From assembly GCA_001598975.1 (NCBI GenBank), contig BBXU01002505.1:1-24640 (forward strand): 24,640 nucleotides of DNA, given 5' to 3'. The notes beneath the pieces were generated by a model. The model had not been told where the DNA came from. It did no database searches and saw only the letters and a list, made by a program, of their open reading frames with translations. This DNA comes from Parachlorella kessleri. Its lineage: Eukaryota; Chlorophyta; Trebouxiophyceae; Chlorellales; Chlorellaceae. Each line of letters begins with the position of its first letter. Position 1 is the first letter of the stretch. Positions 1-10,010 of this stretch are shown one piece after another. A program made the translations under genes and the position numbers.

Positions 1-532
1 CGCGCGGTACATCAGAGAGGAAGGGGGACACACGTTCTGTTCACGGCAACTCTCGGTGGTTGAGCGATGCGACTGCGGAGGCCATGGTCAGGGGAGAGAA
101 ATTTTATTCGTGCCGCGCGGTTCGTGGCAGCAGCCGGACAGGCTTCTGACATGGGCAGGGCTGATGGTACAGGGGTCAGTGGGATAGGCCTGCACCCGGA
201 ACTGCTGAGGCGAAGGCAAAAGACGCAAGCAGAACTCTCCAGGACGGCAGGGTAGAGCAGCCACCAAGCACAGCAGCCAGGCAGCCTACCATTGCTTTCA
301 AAGAGCTATTACCTAGGTTTGACCTCATGCAAGGCTTCATGGGCGCATAAACAAGAACCTTGTCCAGGGCCACACCTTGCCTAAACCACCCATGTCCCAG
401 GCTTGTGGGAGGTGACCTGGCTATATGCCCCTCAGCATGCACAGCATGCACACAACATTCAATAAGGAGAGAAGCCAAAACAAGGCCTGCAAGTACCAGC
501 GAGTGCGGCCAACAAGGGATGGGGGTGCTGAC
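1..532 (-). other. Left-edge intron sequence of the MED16-like gene
   Basis: The last MED16-like exon I can place ends with a GT donor at 532/531, two bases into a codon, so transcription continues leftwards through this stretch. Several acceptor-like AG sites exist (for example near 487 and near 67), but none opens a reading frame that I can match to the family. The stretch also holds a partial copy of the preceding exon end (see the repeat entry). I see no other gene here. Confidence 0.4.
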
Positions 533-558
533 CTGGCGGCGTGACCCTCAGCATGCAC
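411..558. repeat. Duplicated exon end with splice donor
   Basis: On the minus strand the end of the last modelled MED16-like exon (558-533) and its donor recur downstream at about 443-417, again followed by GTCA. The shared core is GTGCATGCTGAGGG, and both copies end GCCAG before GT. The second copy lies in the intron and would act as a decoy or alternative donor. It is short and imperfect, so age and origin cannot be judged. Confidence 0.5.
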
Positions 559-3500
559 AGCGCGGTCCACCATGTCGCAGCACAGCGCCAGCGGCCGTGG
601 GCCCCAGTCGCGGCAGACCTGGCTCAAGGTCTGCACAGCGTCCCAGCCAGCGGAGCTGGCAGTGGCAGGCGTGAGCAGGGAGAAACACAGCCTGCGAGGG
701 CGAGCAATGAAACGCACGAAAAAGTCAGTTAGCCTTGGCGGGGGTTGACTCAGGGCCCGCCTGTGGGGATATGGAGCTTTTGAGTCCCTCCCATGGCAGC
801 GGCGGAGGCCAAGGAAGCCCAAAGAAGATACACGTCCTGTAGGGCACAAAGTTCGCTTGGCCGCCGGTAAGCCCACGGTACAGTCACTGCACCCATGCAT
901 TTATCTGTAGCTATCAATGGACTCTGGAGCCGGTGGCGACCGCGGGAGGCGGTGAGGGGAGGGCAACTGTCGCACACGACACTACAACCCAAGTACAGCC
1001 TGCAGTGCACTGCATGCCGGCACTGCAGCAGCGAGTCTCCCTCTACAGACCAACTATGACTCGCTCACCTCTTTGCAACATCAGTTGCCAGCTGCCCCGA
1101 GCCGTCTGCATGTGCGGGGGACGGCAGCGTCCAGCGCAGCACCAGCTGTGAGCTGCCAGGAGCCGCCACCGCCACCATGCAGCCGTTGGGGGAGTCAGCC
1201 AAGCCTGTGCCCATGCCAATTTAGGGTTATATAGGGTTGCGGGTTTAGGGGTTCAGGGTTAGCACAGTGAGCCAAGTATCAGCCCAGTGTGACACACCCA
1301 AGCCTTGGGCAGGGCAGGGGTGGTGGTGTTTCCCAGGTTGGCATGCCAGGGCTGGCAGCGCGGTGACCCTGTGAACAGGGAGCCGTCATAGAGCAACACT
1401 GACCAGGCATACATGCAGCCCCGGCTGGTACTGACGGTAGTTGCACATGCAATCAGCACACCTGCCCCAACTTACCTCCAAACGGTCCTGGGAGGGGAGT
1501 TGACTTGGGGTCTGCCAGGGCGGTGCCCGTTACACACACCAGCTGCCCGGGCGGCAGCCATAGCGCCGTGTTGGAGGCGGAATGCGAGCATGCCTGAGCG
1601 CACAAGGGCAGGTACAGGACAGCCTAAGCAGGCAGGAACAGAGAGTATCAGCCAGAGCATGAAACCAGGTCTTCAGTGTAGCAGCCATACCAACTCCTGC
1701 TTTGCCACGCAATAGAGACACCCCCCGCCCCCCTGGCTGGTGCCCGCCACCTTTTCCCGGCCACCATCGACAGCACGGCTGCTGCTGCACCTTGGGCAAC
1801 CTGGGTATGTTGATTTATTAGCCGTGGCGCCTCCATATAGCAAGGACAGTATGTGTGCCTGCCTACACCCTGCACGGCTGGGGAAATCAGATCTTTCAAG
1901 CCTGGCTATACAATACCAAAATCAGTTCCTTACTGTAAACACAACCGAGACACCCCTCATTTGCCACCACCCAGTGGAGTCAATGAAAGCCAAGGCACCT
2001 AACATGCGTCTTCAGCTCTCACCACTGCTGCCCCTCCGTTCAAGCTTGCCCGCTGCTCTGAGCAGAGCACCCTTTCGGATGTGCGCTGCCAGGGGGCCCC
2101 TGCCTGGGCGCCAGCCCACCCTGCTAGGCCCGCTGTGCATGCTGCCGCCTGCTCGGCGCCGGCGCCGGATGAGGCGCCGGTTTGACTGAAGACGACTACT
2201 CGCACATCGCCCAGTAGCCGGTCGTGTTGCAGGCATAAGAGCAAGGCGCCTGCAAGAGGATTAGCAAGCAGCCCGCCACGTGTGGTTCCATACTACCCAG
2301 CACATATCCCATTCGTATGTGGGGCGTCTCTGATACAAACATCACAGCTGTCGCCGCAAGTCTACCCTGGATTTCTGTTCCAACTACTGCTTGTTCCACA
2401 AAGGACTGCGGTGCGACAGCGCAACCCAAGGTGCCTTTGTTACCCAAGCACCTTCATACGGCATCCTACAGAATGGACAATAAAAACAACAGGCCACCGA
2501 TAGCCGCACCTGCAGATGAAGGCAGGAAGGAGGCGTGGGCCACCTCACGCCCCGTGCCCATGACTACTCTGGTAGTCAGGGAGACCGTTGGCTGCTCTAG
2601 AAAGCCTCCTGCAGCAACCAAGAGAAGAACTAACCCATGAATGAACCACATATAGACCACTCCAGCCGCTCCAGCTTGCTGCTGCAACAGGCTGTGGACA
2701 CTGCTGATTGCAAGGCGGGCTGCCGGACAGGGCCCGGGGTGCACACAAAGCGGCGAGTCCGCCACCTTGTCATCACAACCCCTGTTGAGGGTAGTGACTT
2801 TTGCGTGAGCTCCCGTGGGTGCTGAGGTCTGAAGCAGAAGTCCGTGCTGCGGTGCTAATTCCTAGCTTGAGCTCTCTCACATCAGTTCTCACAGATCGGA
2901 AGCAGGCTGTCACGGCCAAACAAGGCTGCACTTTTCACAGGGCGAGCATCCAACATCACTGAGTCACTCTCGGGGAGGATCCAGCTGTCACTGCGCAGCC
3001 CATTGGAATGAGGTGTGCTTTTCCTGGGAGGCTGCTTCCACGAAAGGGCAGGAGTTCAGTATCACGACAGCAGGCAAGTTACCACTACAGTGGAATGACC
3101 AACCTGCTGTGTCTAGCGCACACAGCGCGCCCGCCACCTCAGCCACCATTAGTACCCCCTCCCCCGATGATGACTCGTCATGCGTGGCTGCCGGCGTCCC
3201 CAGCACACGCAGCGTCGCCCCATGCGCCGCGGCCACGTCAGCATGGGCCAGCGGGGCGCTCAGCACGGGCAGCAGCGTCACGACTGGCGAGGCAGCCCAG
3301 CGGTACGGCTGCCCTACCCCGCCAAAGGTGCGGGTCAAAACCTGCACATGGACGGCAAGATGCTGTTCATTCCCAGGCAGCAGCTGGAGCGTAAGCCAAT
3401 TGGAGCATGCACATCGCCATGTGTAACCCACATAATGTTCCCGCCCAAACGATTGCCACAGCAGTCCCAGACCCGTGGTCACCTCAGCACAGCACAACAA

Positions 3501-5874
3501 GCCAAGTACCCCACACCGCTGCACCTGTGACAAGGGTGCCTGTCTGGCACCTGCACAACAACCAACAAACCTGCAGCTGCGCTTGGGAGGTGACCACAGC
3601 GCAGCACAGCGCGCCAGGGCGCACCCAGTGCACCCCCGCCGCGCCGGCGCCGGCAGGGGAAGCAGCAGCTGGAGGCGCAGGCGCCAGGAAAGCGCTTTCC
3701 ACGCTGTGACCCCGCCAGAAGCCCTGCAGCTCGGCGAGAGACCGCACTCGTCGACCCTCTCTGCACAGCACGGCAGGCCAGGGCACTGCCATTCGCTGAA
3801 GGTTCCTAGCTAAGGTTCCAGGGACCGTACATTCCAAACTCCCTTCACAAAGCGAACGAATTGAATTTGACTTGATAAGTACACCCAGGCCTCGCCGCGC
3901 AGCCATAGCTGAGCGCCATGTGATGCCCTGTGGGCACCAGCCAGGGAGCGCCAGCGGTTGCACCTCATGGGCATATAGCCCACAAGCTGGCTCTATGCGC
4001 TACCGCCTGAACAGAGTGCCCATGCGGTTGTCTGTCACAGGCAGCTGCAGCACCAGCGTAGGGGTAGACAAGATCATGGCGGCCTGCAATGCCGACCCCT
4101 CACCTGCTGCTGTTGGGCGGTGCAGCGCTGTAGTCCCAGGGGGAGGGGGTTTCAAGGAAACGGCAGCTCAAAAGGGACCCGGCTGCTGTCACCTGCACCC
4201 GAGCGTTGCTACAGCTTGGATATGAAATTGGGTGGGGGGTTGCCAAGGGCTTCAGCTGTGGTCAGTATCGCATACCCCAAGCTAGACGAGCTTCAACCCA
4301 CCATGAGCATCTTTCGCAGAAGTGGTTCCAACCACATGGGCCCTGCTGTGAATGACAGTTGCATGGTGGCTTGCCCAGCGTGGTATCCCATGACTGCGGC
4401 ATGCGGCAGCTGGACCCAAGGCGTCCAAAATGTGCCACTGTGCAATACCTGGGACGAGGGCCCCGGCAGCCGCCAGTGCAGCAGAAAGCGAGTCCGTGTT
4501 GGTCAAGCGCAGTTGTAACGGTAACCCGAAGAGAGCAGCCTGGAAAGTACCTGGAAAGCGGGCGCCCCATGCCAGCTGTTGATGCAGCACACGTGGGGTG
4601 CAGTATGGCCTGGGTCCTCCTGGGTCCACTGGAAGGCTCGCCCAAGGGAAGTGACTGCCAGCAGGCACCTGCAGGGAGGAGGAACGGCAGGGTTTATATT
4701 TGCCTACATTGGCAAGGCCTGATGGCTCGGTAATCGGGTCCAGCGACGTGGCTGCCCGGCAGTAGAATGCGGGTCAGACAACATTATGCTAGCAAATTCA
4801 ATGGTATTCCATCTGGCTGGGGGCAATGCCAGCAAGGGTTGACCCGACCCCCCACCACGGCCGCCTAGCACCAAAATGCCGCTTGACAAGGCTGGCCGGT
4901 GCTTAACCCCTTTGTCACTGCCGCACCATGTATCCAGCCACCAGCGCCAGGCGAGTCCACAGCAGCCGCAACAGCTGGTGTCAAATTTCTCTGGCTGTTC
5001 GAGCACCAGAAGGCCAACGAGACACCATAGCACCAAGGCGAAGAACCATACCTGGCAGCGCCAGGGGGTGACCAAAGCAGGTGGGCGAGATGTTCGCCAG
5101 GCGCTACACTGTCCGTGCTGTCCATGCCTGCCTCCAGGGGTGACAGCGGCATGCGTGCCAAGAAATGGACCTGTAGCAGCTTAGAGGGGGTGTAGAGGAG
5201 ACCCGCAACTCTTCACTAGGTTACACAAGCCTGCAAGGGCGGCCTGCTCGCTGGGCGACCAGAGTTGGAGCTTTGGGACCCGCACATGGTCTTGAAGGCA
5301 CTGTTGCGAGCGGTGGAAGAAGCACCGAAGCAAGAGCCACCAGTGGTGATCGTGAGGAAGTGGCTGGAGAGGGAATAACACCAACCATATGTCTACTACC
5401 GCAAGGGGACGGAGGAGGAAGGGCAGCGTGTGCTGTGAGTACTCTGTGTGTGGGCGTGGGTGTGTCCTCTGTCCCCTTGAGGTAGTAGACATATGGTTGG
5501 TGTTGCGCTGCAGCCACTCCCTTACGATTACCATTGGTGGGTCCTGCTTTGGTGCTTCTTCCACCGCTGGCAACAGCGCCTTCAAGACCGTGTGCGGGTC
5601 CGCAAGCTCCAACTCTGGTCGTTGTACTCAAATGGGAGTGCACTGCACGCTGTGCAAAGCAACTTGACGCTACTCGCTATTCGGCTGCCCTGTCTAGACT
5701 CACCTCAGGGCAGGATGGCTCCAGGATGCACACCGCCAGGCAGCTAGGTGGCCCTGCATGGCTAGGTAGAAACACCTCCACTGCCAGGAGGTTGGTCACC
5801 CGGTCCCAGGCCAGGCACGAGCCCAGTCGATACTGCCCTAGCTCTATTAACAGCGCTGGGCCGTCCAAGGACAT
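533..5874 (-). CDS. MED16: Mediator tail subunit MED16-like protein (N-terminal part, 3' end beyond window)
   Basis: MED16 (SFR6 in Arabidopsis) is a beta-propeller subunit of the Mediator tail, linking transcription factors to RNA polymerase II in the nucleus. Model exons: 5874-5704, 5612-5526, 5170-5052, 4668-4551, 4083-4004, 3760-3571, 3341-3104, 2765-2658, 2249-2023, 1623-1476, 1204-1069, 691-533. All phases join without a stop, giving about 593 residues; plant MED16 is roughly 1,250-1,300. The ATG at 5874 has ACC before it. Matches to the plant protein in order: SCLAWDRVTNLLAV (19-32), HLLWSPPGAARCLLAV across exons 3-4, then GRAFQWTQ (135-142), APLAHADV with GATLRVLGTP in exon 7, ASWSGWSG at exons 8-9, TALWLPPGQ in exon 10, and CFSLL...GWDAV in exon 12. 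Exons 8-12 are less certain than 1-7. The C-terminal half lies off the left edge. Divergent from ALG14. Confidence 0.78.
1220..1262 (+). repeat. Degenerate TTTAGGG telomere-like tract
   Basis: About 43 bases contain five GGGTT/AGGG-type units with TTTAGGG spelled out twice and variants TATAGGG and TTCAGGG. TTTAGGG is the plant and Chlorella-type telomere repeat. It lies in MED16-like intron 10; on the gene's own strand it reads as CCCTAAA-like C-rich sequence ending 15 bases before the acceptor of the exon starting at 1204, so it doubles as the polypyrimidine tract. It is interstitial and decayed, not a chromosome end. Confidence 0.7.
5256..5621. repeat. Long inverted repeat containing MED16-like exon 2 and its mirror copy
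   Basis: The arms are 5256-5416 (161 bases) and 5465-5621 (157 bases) around a loop of 48 bases. I count about 16 mismatches plus one 4-base gap, so identity is near 90 percent. The right arm contains the whole of exon 2 (5612-5526, minus strand) with its acceptor and donor plus about 60 bases of downstream intron. The left arm is the same segment inverted; read on the plus strand it is still open and still ends in a donor (ATC then GTGAGG). The pre-mRNA could fold into a long hairpin that hides exon 2. Confidence 0.9.
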
Positions 5875-6079
5875 GGTGGTGACATCAACTTGGCGAGCCT
5901 GATCACGTGCTCATCAGGATCTGAAAACCAAGGCTATAGTCTCGATGCATTTCATGATATGCAGTACTGCGGTAAGTTGACTGATGAGAAGCATGCCATC
6001 GTGGCATTCCCCGCCTCAAACGATCAAACCTGTCAACCTGACCATCAGCAAACATTGTTAGATGCAATCTATTGATACC
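5875..6079. promoter_or_regulatory. Divergent promoter region MED16-like / ALG14
   Basis: Only about 205 bases separate the two start codons, so both 5' UTRs and core promoters must lie here. A perfect CACGTG (G-box/E-box) sits at 5904-5909. I see no convincing TATA box in either direction. An in-frame upstream ATG for ALG14 at 6062 has a poor context (TAG before, C after) compared with ACCATGG at 6080. Confidence 0.55.
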
Positions 6080-8338
6080 ATGGACTGGAGGCTGCTGTTG
6101 CTCTGCAGCGTTTCGCTGCTGCTGGTCCGCCTCACAGTTGGGTTTGTCGCGGGCACCCTGGGAAGACATAGGAAGCAGCACCGGAAGCTGCGTACCTTGG
6201 TTGTGCTTGGCTCAGGTGGATATCCCTGTCCGGTTGTAACCATCACCTTGACAAGTGTGCTTGAGCGACATGTGTGTCACCTTGGACATGTGCATTGCTT
6301 GCTTTGCTTGTAGGAGGCCATACGGCAGAGATGATGGCCCTGCTAAAGGGTGTGGACCTCGCCACATACAGCCCCCGCTGCTATGTGGTTGCTGCCACCG
6401 ATGCCATGAGCGGCCAAAAAGCTGTGACTTTTGAGCAAGCCGCGGCCCCACAACAAGAAGTACAGGGCGACAAATCTGCCACAGCCGGCGCTATGGACAC
6501 AACCCAGCAGGCAGCACTGGCGTCTGCGCCTATTGCAAGGCGGCTTCCCAGGCGGATGCTGGAGCCTCGGGAAGGAGAGCAGCAGCAGACAGCGCTTCAC
6601 AGGGGCAGGCGACCTGGCAACACTGCCGGCGGCAGCAGCGGCGATGGCAGCATGGAGGGTGGCAGCCAGGCCCAGCCATACAAGATCGTGCGCATACCGC
6701 GGAGCAGGTGAGACAAGCAGGGAGTCCTGGTGTGGACTTGGAGACTCCGCAGGCGTGGTGCAGCTCTGCAGCTTGGACCTGACTGCTACTGGGCAGTGGT
6801 GGCAGAGGACAACCTCCCGGGTCGACACAGCTCGGTGCCTGTACTGGCAATGAGCCCACTGGCAGCTTGTAGGCCCTGTGCGGGGCATGATACCTGGGGA
6901 TGTCAGGGTCCAGCTGTGCTGCAGTGCACACGGCAGGCAGGCCATATCCCCATTGCTCATCAATTGCCCAGCCAGTGACTGACAGTGGCTGGCATGACAT
7001 GGAGGTGGCTCGACTGCTACTGATGCGTTCTCAGGCGTGCTTGGCCTTTGTGGAGGGGGTTCTGCCCACGGACCACGCAGGGATTGCTTGGATGGTTATG
7101 GCCCCTGCTGCTGCATGGGGACTCAGGTTTTGTCCTGGCTTTGTTCATCTTTCCCAGGGCTGGGCGTCGGACTTTCAAGGATGGTACCCCGGCTGTGTGA
7201 ACCTGCAGGGAGGTGGGGCAGTCGTTTGTTACGTCCGTGTGGACCACGCTGCGCGCGCTGCGGCACTCCGTGCTGGTCGTGCTCACATTCCGGCCAGATG
7301 TGGTAAGCCTTGAGGGCACTGGGCAGTGATTGGTTGTTGAGTCGATATGTTGCATGCTGTCTTTTACTGTCTTTCTGGATCTTGTACGCTCGCAGAGCCT
7401 GGACCCAGTTGAAACACCGCCGCCAAGCTGCAAACCCACACTGCAATACAAAGCTTCATGCAGCAGCAGAGCTCCGTTGGTGTCTGGCTCTGCTGAGCTT
7501 CTTGGGTGTTTAACAAGCCTGGCTGGGCTTATGGTCTCGTCTAGTATAGGCAGTCCGAGGTTGGGAGGGCGCTCTAGGTGCGGACCAAAGATGGTAATGT
7601 TACCATCCGGCAAGGAGACGTGGCGGGTGGTGCGCTGCTTGCCTGCCATGCTGCAGGTCCTTGTGAACGGGCCGGGGACGTGCCTCCCCATCTGTGCAGC
7701 GGTACTTGGGGCCAGGTGGGTGGGGCTCCCTGGCTGCGACGAGGCATCGTTATCTTAGAGTCTTCCTTGTGGGGTGAGCTAGTGCAAAACCTGGACAGGC
7801 TGCGCTCCCTGCCACCGTGCTGTCGTGCCTGCTGTCAAGCCTGGCCCACTGTATGGGCACCCCATTCTTTCCGCGGTGGGTTGCTGTCTTTCCTTAGTGG
7901 GTTGCTGTCTCTTCCTGGGGAGTTGCCCCTTGAAAAGAGCCTGACCTGCGGCGACCGCTCTTAAGCAGCTTAACACAGCGCATGACCAACATAGCAGCCT
8001 TGTCTGACAGTACCACCACCTGTCACTGCTCCCGGAAGCCCTGACACTGGGGTTACTCACCTATTGCAGCCATAAGATTCCCTCACCTCAGCACCATCTT
8101 TTTGTATCACAGGCAGCCCCACCTACACCCACCGCCACTATGACTGCTGCCTCTCTGCAGGATGTTGGGCCTCGCCCGGGGGCGGGTGATATACGTGGAA
8201 AGCATTGCTCGCGTCTACCGCCTGTCGCTGACCGGCAAGATTCTGTACCACGCCCGCCTGGCGGATAGATTCTTTGTGCAGTGGCCAGATCTGGTTGATG
8301 CCTACCCACGCTGCCGCTATGCGGGGCGCGTCATGTGA
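6080..8338 (+). CDS. ALG14: UDP-N-acetylglucosamine transferase subunit ALG14
   Basis: ALG14 is the ER-membrane anchor that recruits cytosolic ALG13; together they add the second GlcNAc to GlcNAc-PP-dolichol in N-glycan precursor synthesis. Exons: 6080-6215, 6314-6707, 7209-7302, 7657-7715, 8161-8338; all borders are GT-AG and phases join to 286 residues plus stop. The start at 6080 has a full ACCATGG context. Residues 4-27 form the membrane anchor. Family signatures follow in order: LGSGGHTAEM (43-52), SPRCYVVAATD, RIPRSREV across intron 2, LVNGPGTCLPIC, VIYVESIARV, LTGKILYH, FFVQWPDL and final YAGRVM. The whole length fits human and yeast ALG14 except for a low-complexity insertion of about 70 residues late in exon 2, which makes it longer than the usual 200-240. 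Convergent with the thioredoxin-like gene. Confidence 0.95.
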
Positions 8339-8625
8339 CAACTGCCCTACATTTAACCTTGCCAATGTCAAACTTCTGCTTGCAGCTTGTCTCCCTTTTC
8401 TAATTCTGCCTGCTTTTTAATGCAGCTGGCACTCGCGCACACTGTTGTCTGACCACTTCCCGTCACGTGCATTTCCATCGTAAATGTCATATTGACTGCG
8501 AGAGGCATTCTCCACTGGCGGCGGGCATTGACAGTTAGACTGGATGCTTGTATTCTTGGACCCGTAACACTGCCATTATTATCTCACAGCTTGGACTGCC
8601 ATCATGCCGTTGGTGTTGCAGACAA

Positions 8626-8630
8626 TGTAA
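8626..8630 (+). terminator. Possible TGTAA polyadenylation signal of ALG14
   Basis: TGTAA is the usual polyadenylation signal in chlorophyte nuclear genes. This is a TGTAA on the sense strand downstream of the ALG14 stop, about 290 bases away, a plausible 3' UTR length. A five-base motif occurs by chance, so this is only a candidate. Confidence 0.3.
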
Positions 8631-9462
8631 ACCCAGCGTACTGCGAGGCGTACCAGCAGTAAGTTTTAAAGGATTGGTTGCGAGGGTCAGATGGCACTCT
8701 CTGGGACGCCTGTGTGACGAAGTCGCATAGTAAGCAAGAGGCATGAAAGGAGAGGTTGCAAGGGCCCTTGGTGTTGCCCTACCGCATAAGCTGCCATGTC
8801 AGCCCATGTTGACGTGGTGCAGCCTGAAATGCACAGTGATTGTTCGGTGCTTATGTGAAACTCCTTCAACAGCATAGAAAATGGCCTGTCTGCTGCGAGT
8901 GAGGGACCAGCAGCCAGCCAGCCCTGATTCCACGGTCGCTAGCCTGGATGCATGTCACCATTGGAAGTCAAGGTTCCAGGCATGCACCAGTACGACCCTT
9001 GTCGTCTGCCCTGTCAGCAATTGATGTCTCCTCAAATCAGTTTCACCAGGAAGGATCATATCAACCTAAACATTTCTGCGCACTCCTGCTCATCCCAAGG
9101 CCAGCTGCTACAGCTACACAAAATCCCATGACCTATCGACAACACTAGCAAAGCCCATGGTCTTGGGACCATGCAGCTTGCACACCTCAACGAGACAATC
9201 ATCACCTTGCCTCCAGTCCCTGCCAACCACCCAGGTTACCCGCTGACAGCCCAGTCAACTACGGGCACCTGGTAATAAAGCAGTTCCCACTTAGCGTGGA
9301 AACGAGGAAGACATTTTGAAGGAAGTTTGGTGCCCTGAGTGGCCTACACAACCCAGGCCCCCGACCCTACCATCCGCGTGTTGTATGGGTCCAAAGCCGT
9401 CAGAGAGTCATGTATATGCAAATCTACAAGCATGGCAAAACTCCCAACGGACACAAGAGGGC

Positions 9463-9552
9463 GGGCTACGCCCCGCTGAGGGGGGCATAGCCCCTTACGA
9501 ACTACCCTAACTACCCCAAGCGCCCCTTCGGGATAGCATTGCCCAAGCGCCC
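9463..9552. repeat. Cluster of GC-rich palindromes, organelle-like
   Basis: GGGCTACGCCCC (9463-9474) pairs with GGGGGCATAGCCC (9481-9493) around GCTGAG. Next come CCCCTTCGGG (9523-9532), itself a small hairpin, and two direct copies of CCCAAGCGCCC at 9516-9526 and 9542-9552. Such short GC palindromes spaced by A/T-richer sequence are typical of chlorophyte plastid and mitochondrial intergenic DNA, and the flanks here are A-richer than the rest of the window. An old organelle-DNA insertion is possible but unproven. Confidence 0.55.
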
Positions 9553-10010
9553 AAAAAGGATGCATCATACCAAACGTGAACCCACATAAACACGTAGCAC
9601 AACAGCACGCAAATATCATTTGGGAGAGCATTGCATTCAACAAAGGTGTACAAGCTGTTGCGAAGAATGCAAGAGTGGTTCCAATACATATGTGCCTACC
9701 AAAGAGCAACGGTACCGTCATAACATGCGTTGCGCAGCACCACGCTGAGCCCCCGCTGCCACCAGACATACCCAAGGCCACCCGATAAAGATCGTCAGGG
9801 TCGGATGCACCTAAGGGCATCGGCCCAAACTGCTGTTGTCCAGCCCCTTTTGTCGGCCAAGGGTGATGGTCGCTAAGGCCCAGCACGGTGCTTATCTCAG
9901 AGAAGCAACATACCCACTTGTCATGCGTCAGTTAGCTGGCTCCTGCCTGCCTATACGTGCCTGCTGCAAGTGGGCTCTGGCATGCCAAGGGGCCGCCAAA
10001 TACCCACTGT

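Larger units (their letters stand above)
8339..10010. other. Convergent intergenic region, no gene seen
   Basis: This 1.7-kb stretch separates the stop codons of ALG14 (plus) and the thioredoxin-like gene (minus), so it carries both 3' ends. The open frames here, including a 180-codon one on the minus strand at 9344-9886, show no family match, no intron structure and unremarkable residue composition, and I do not call them. The one distinct segment is the palindrome cluster near 9460-9553. Confidence 0.6.

Noticed and set aside
9344..9886. 180-codon minus-strand open frame
   Set aside because: Cys/Met-rich with no recognisable motif, no intron structure, and it runs through the palindrome cluster. 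Length alone is not support.
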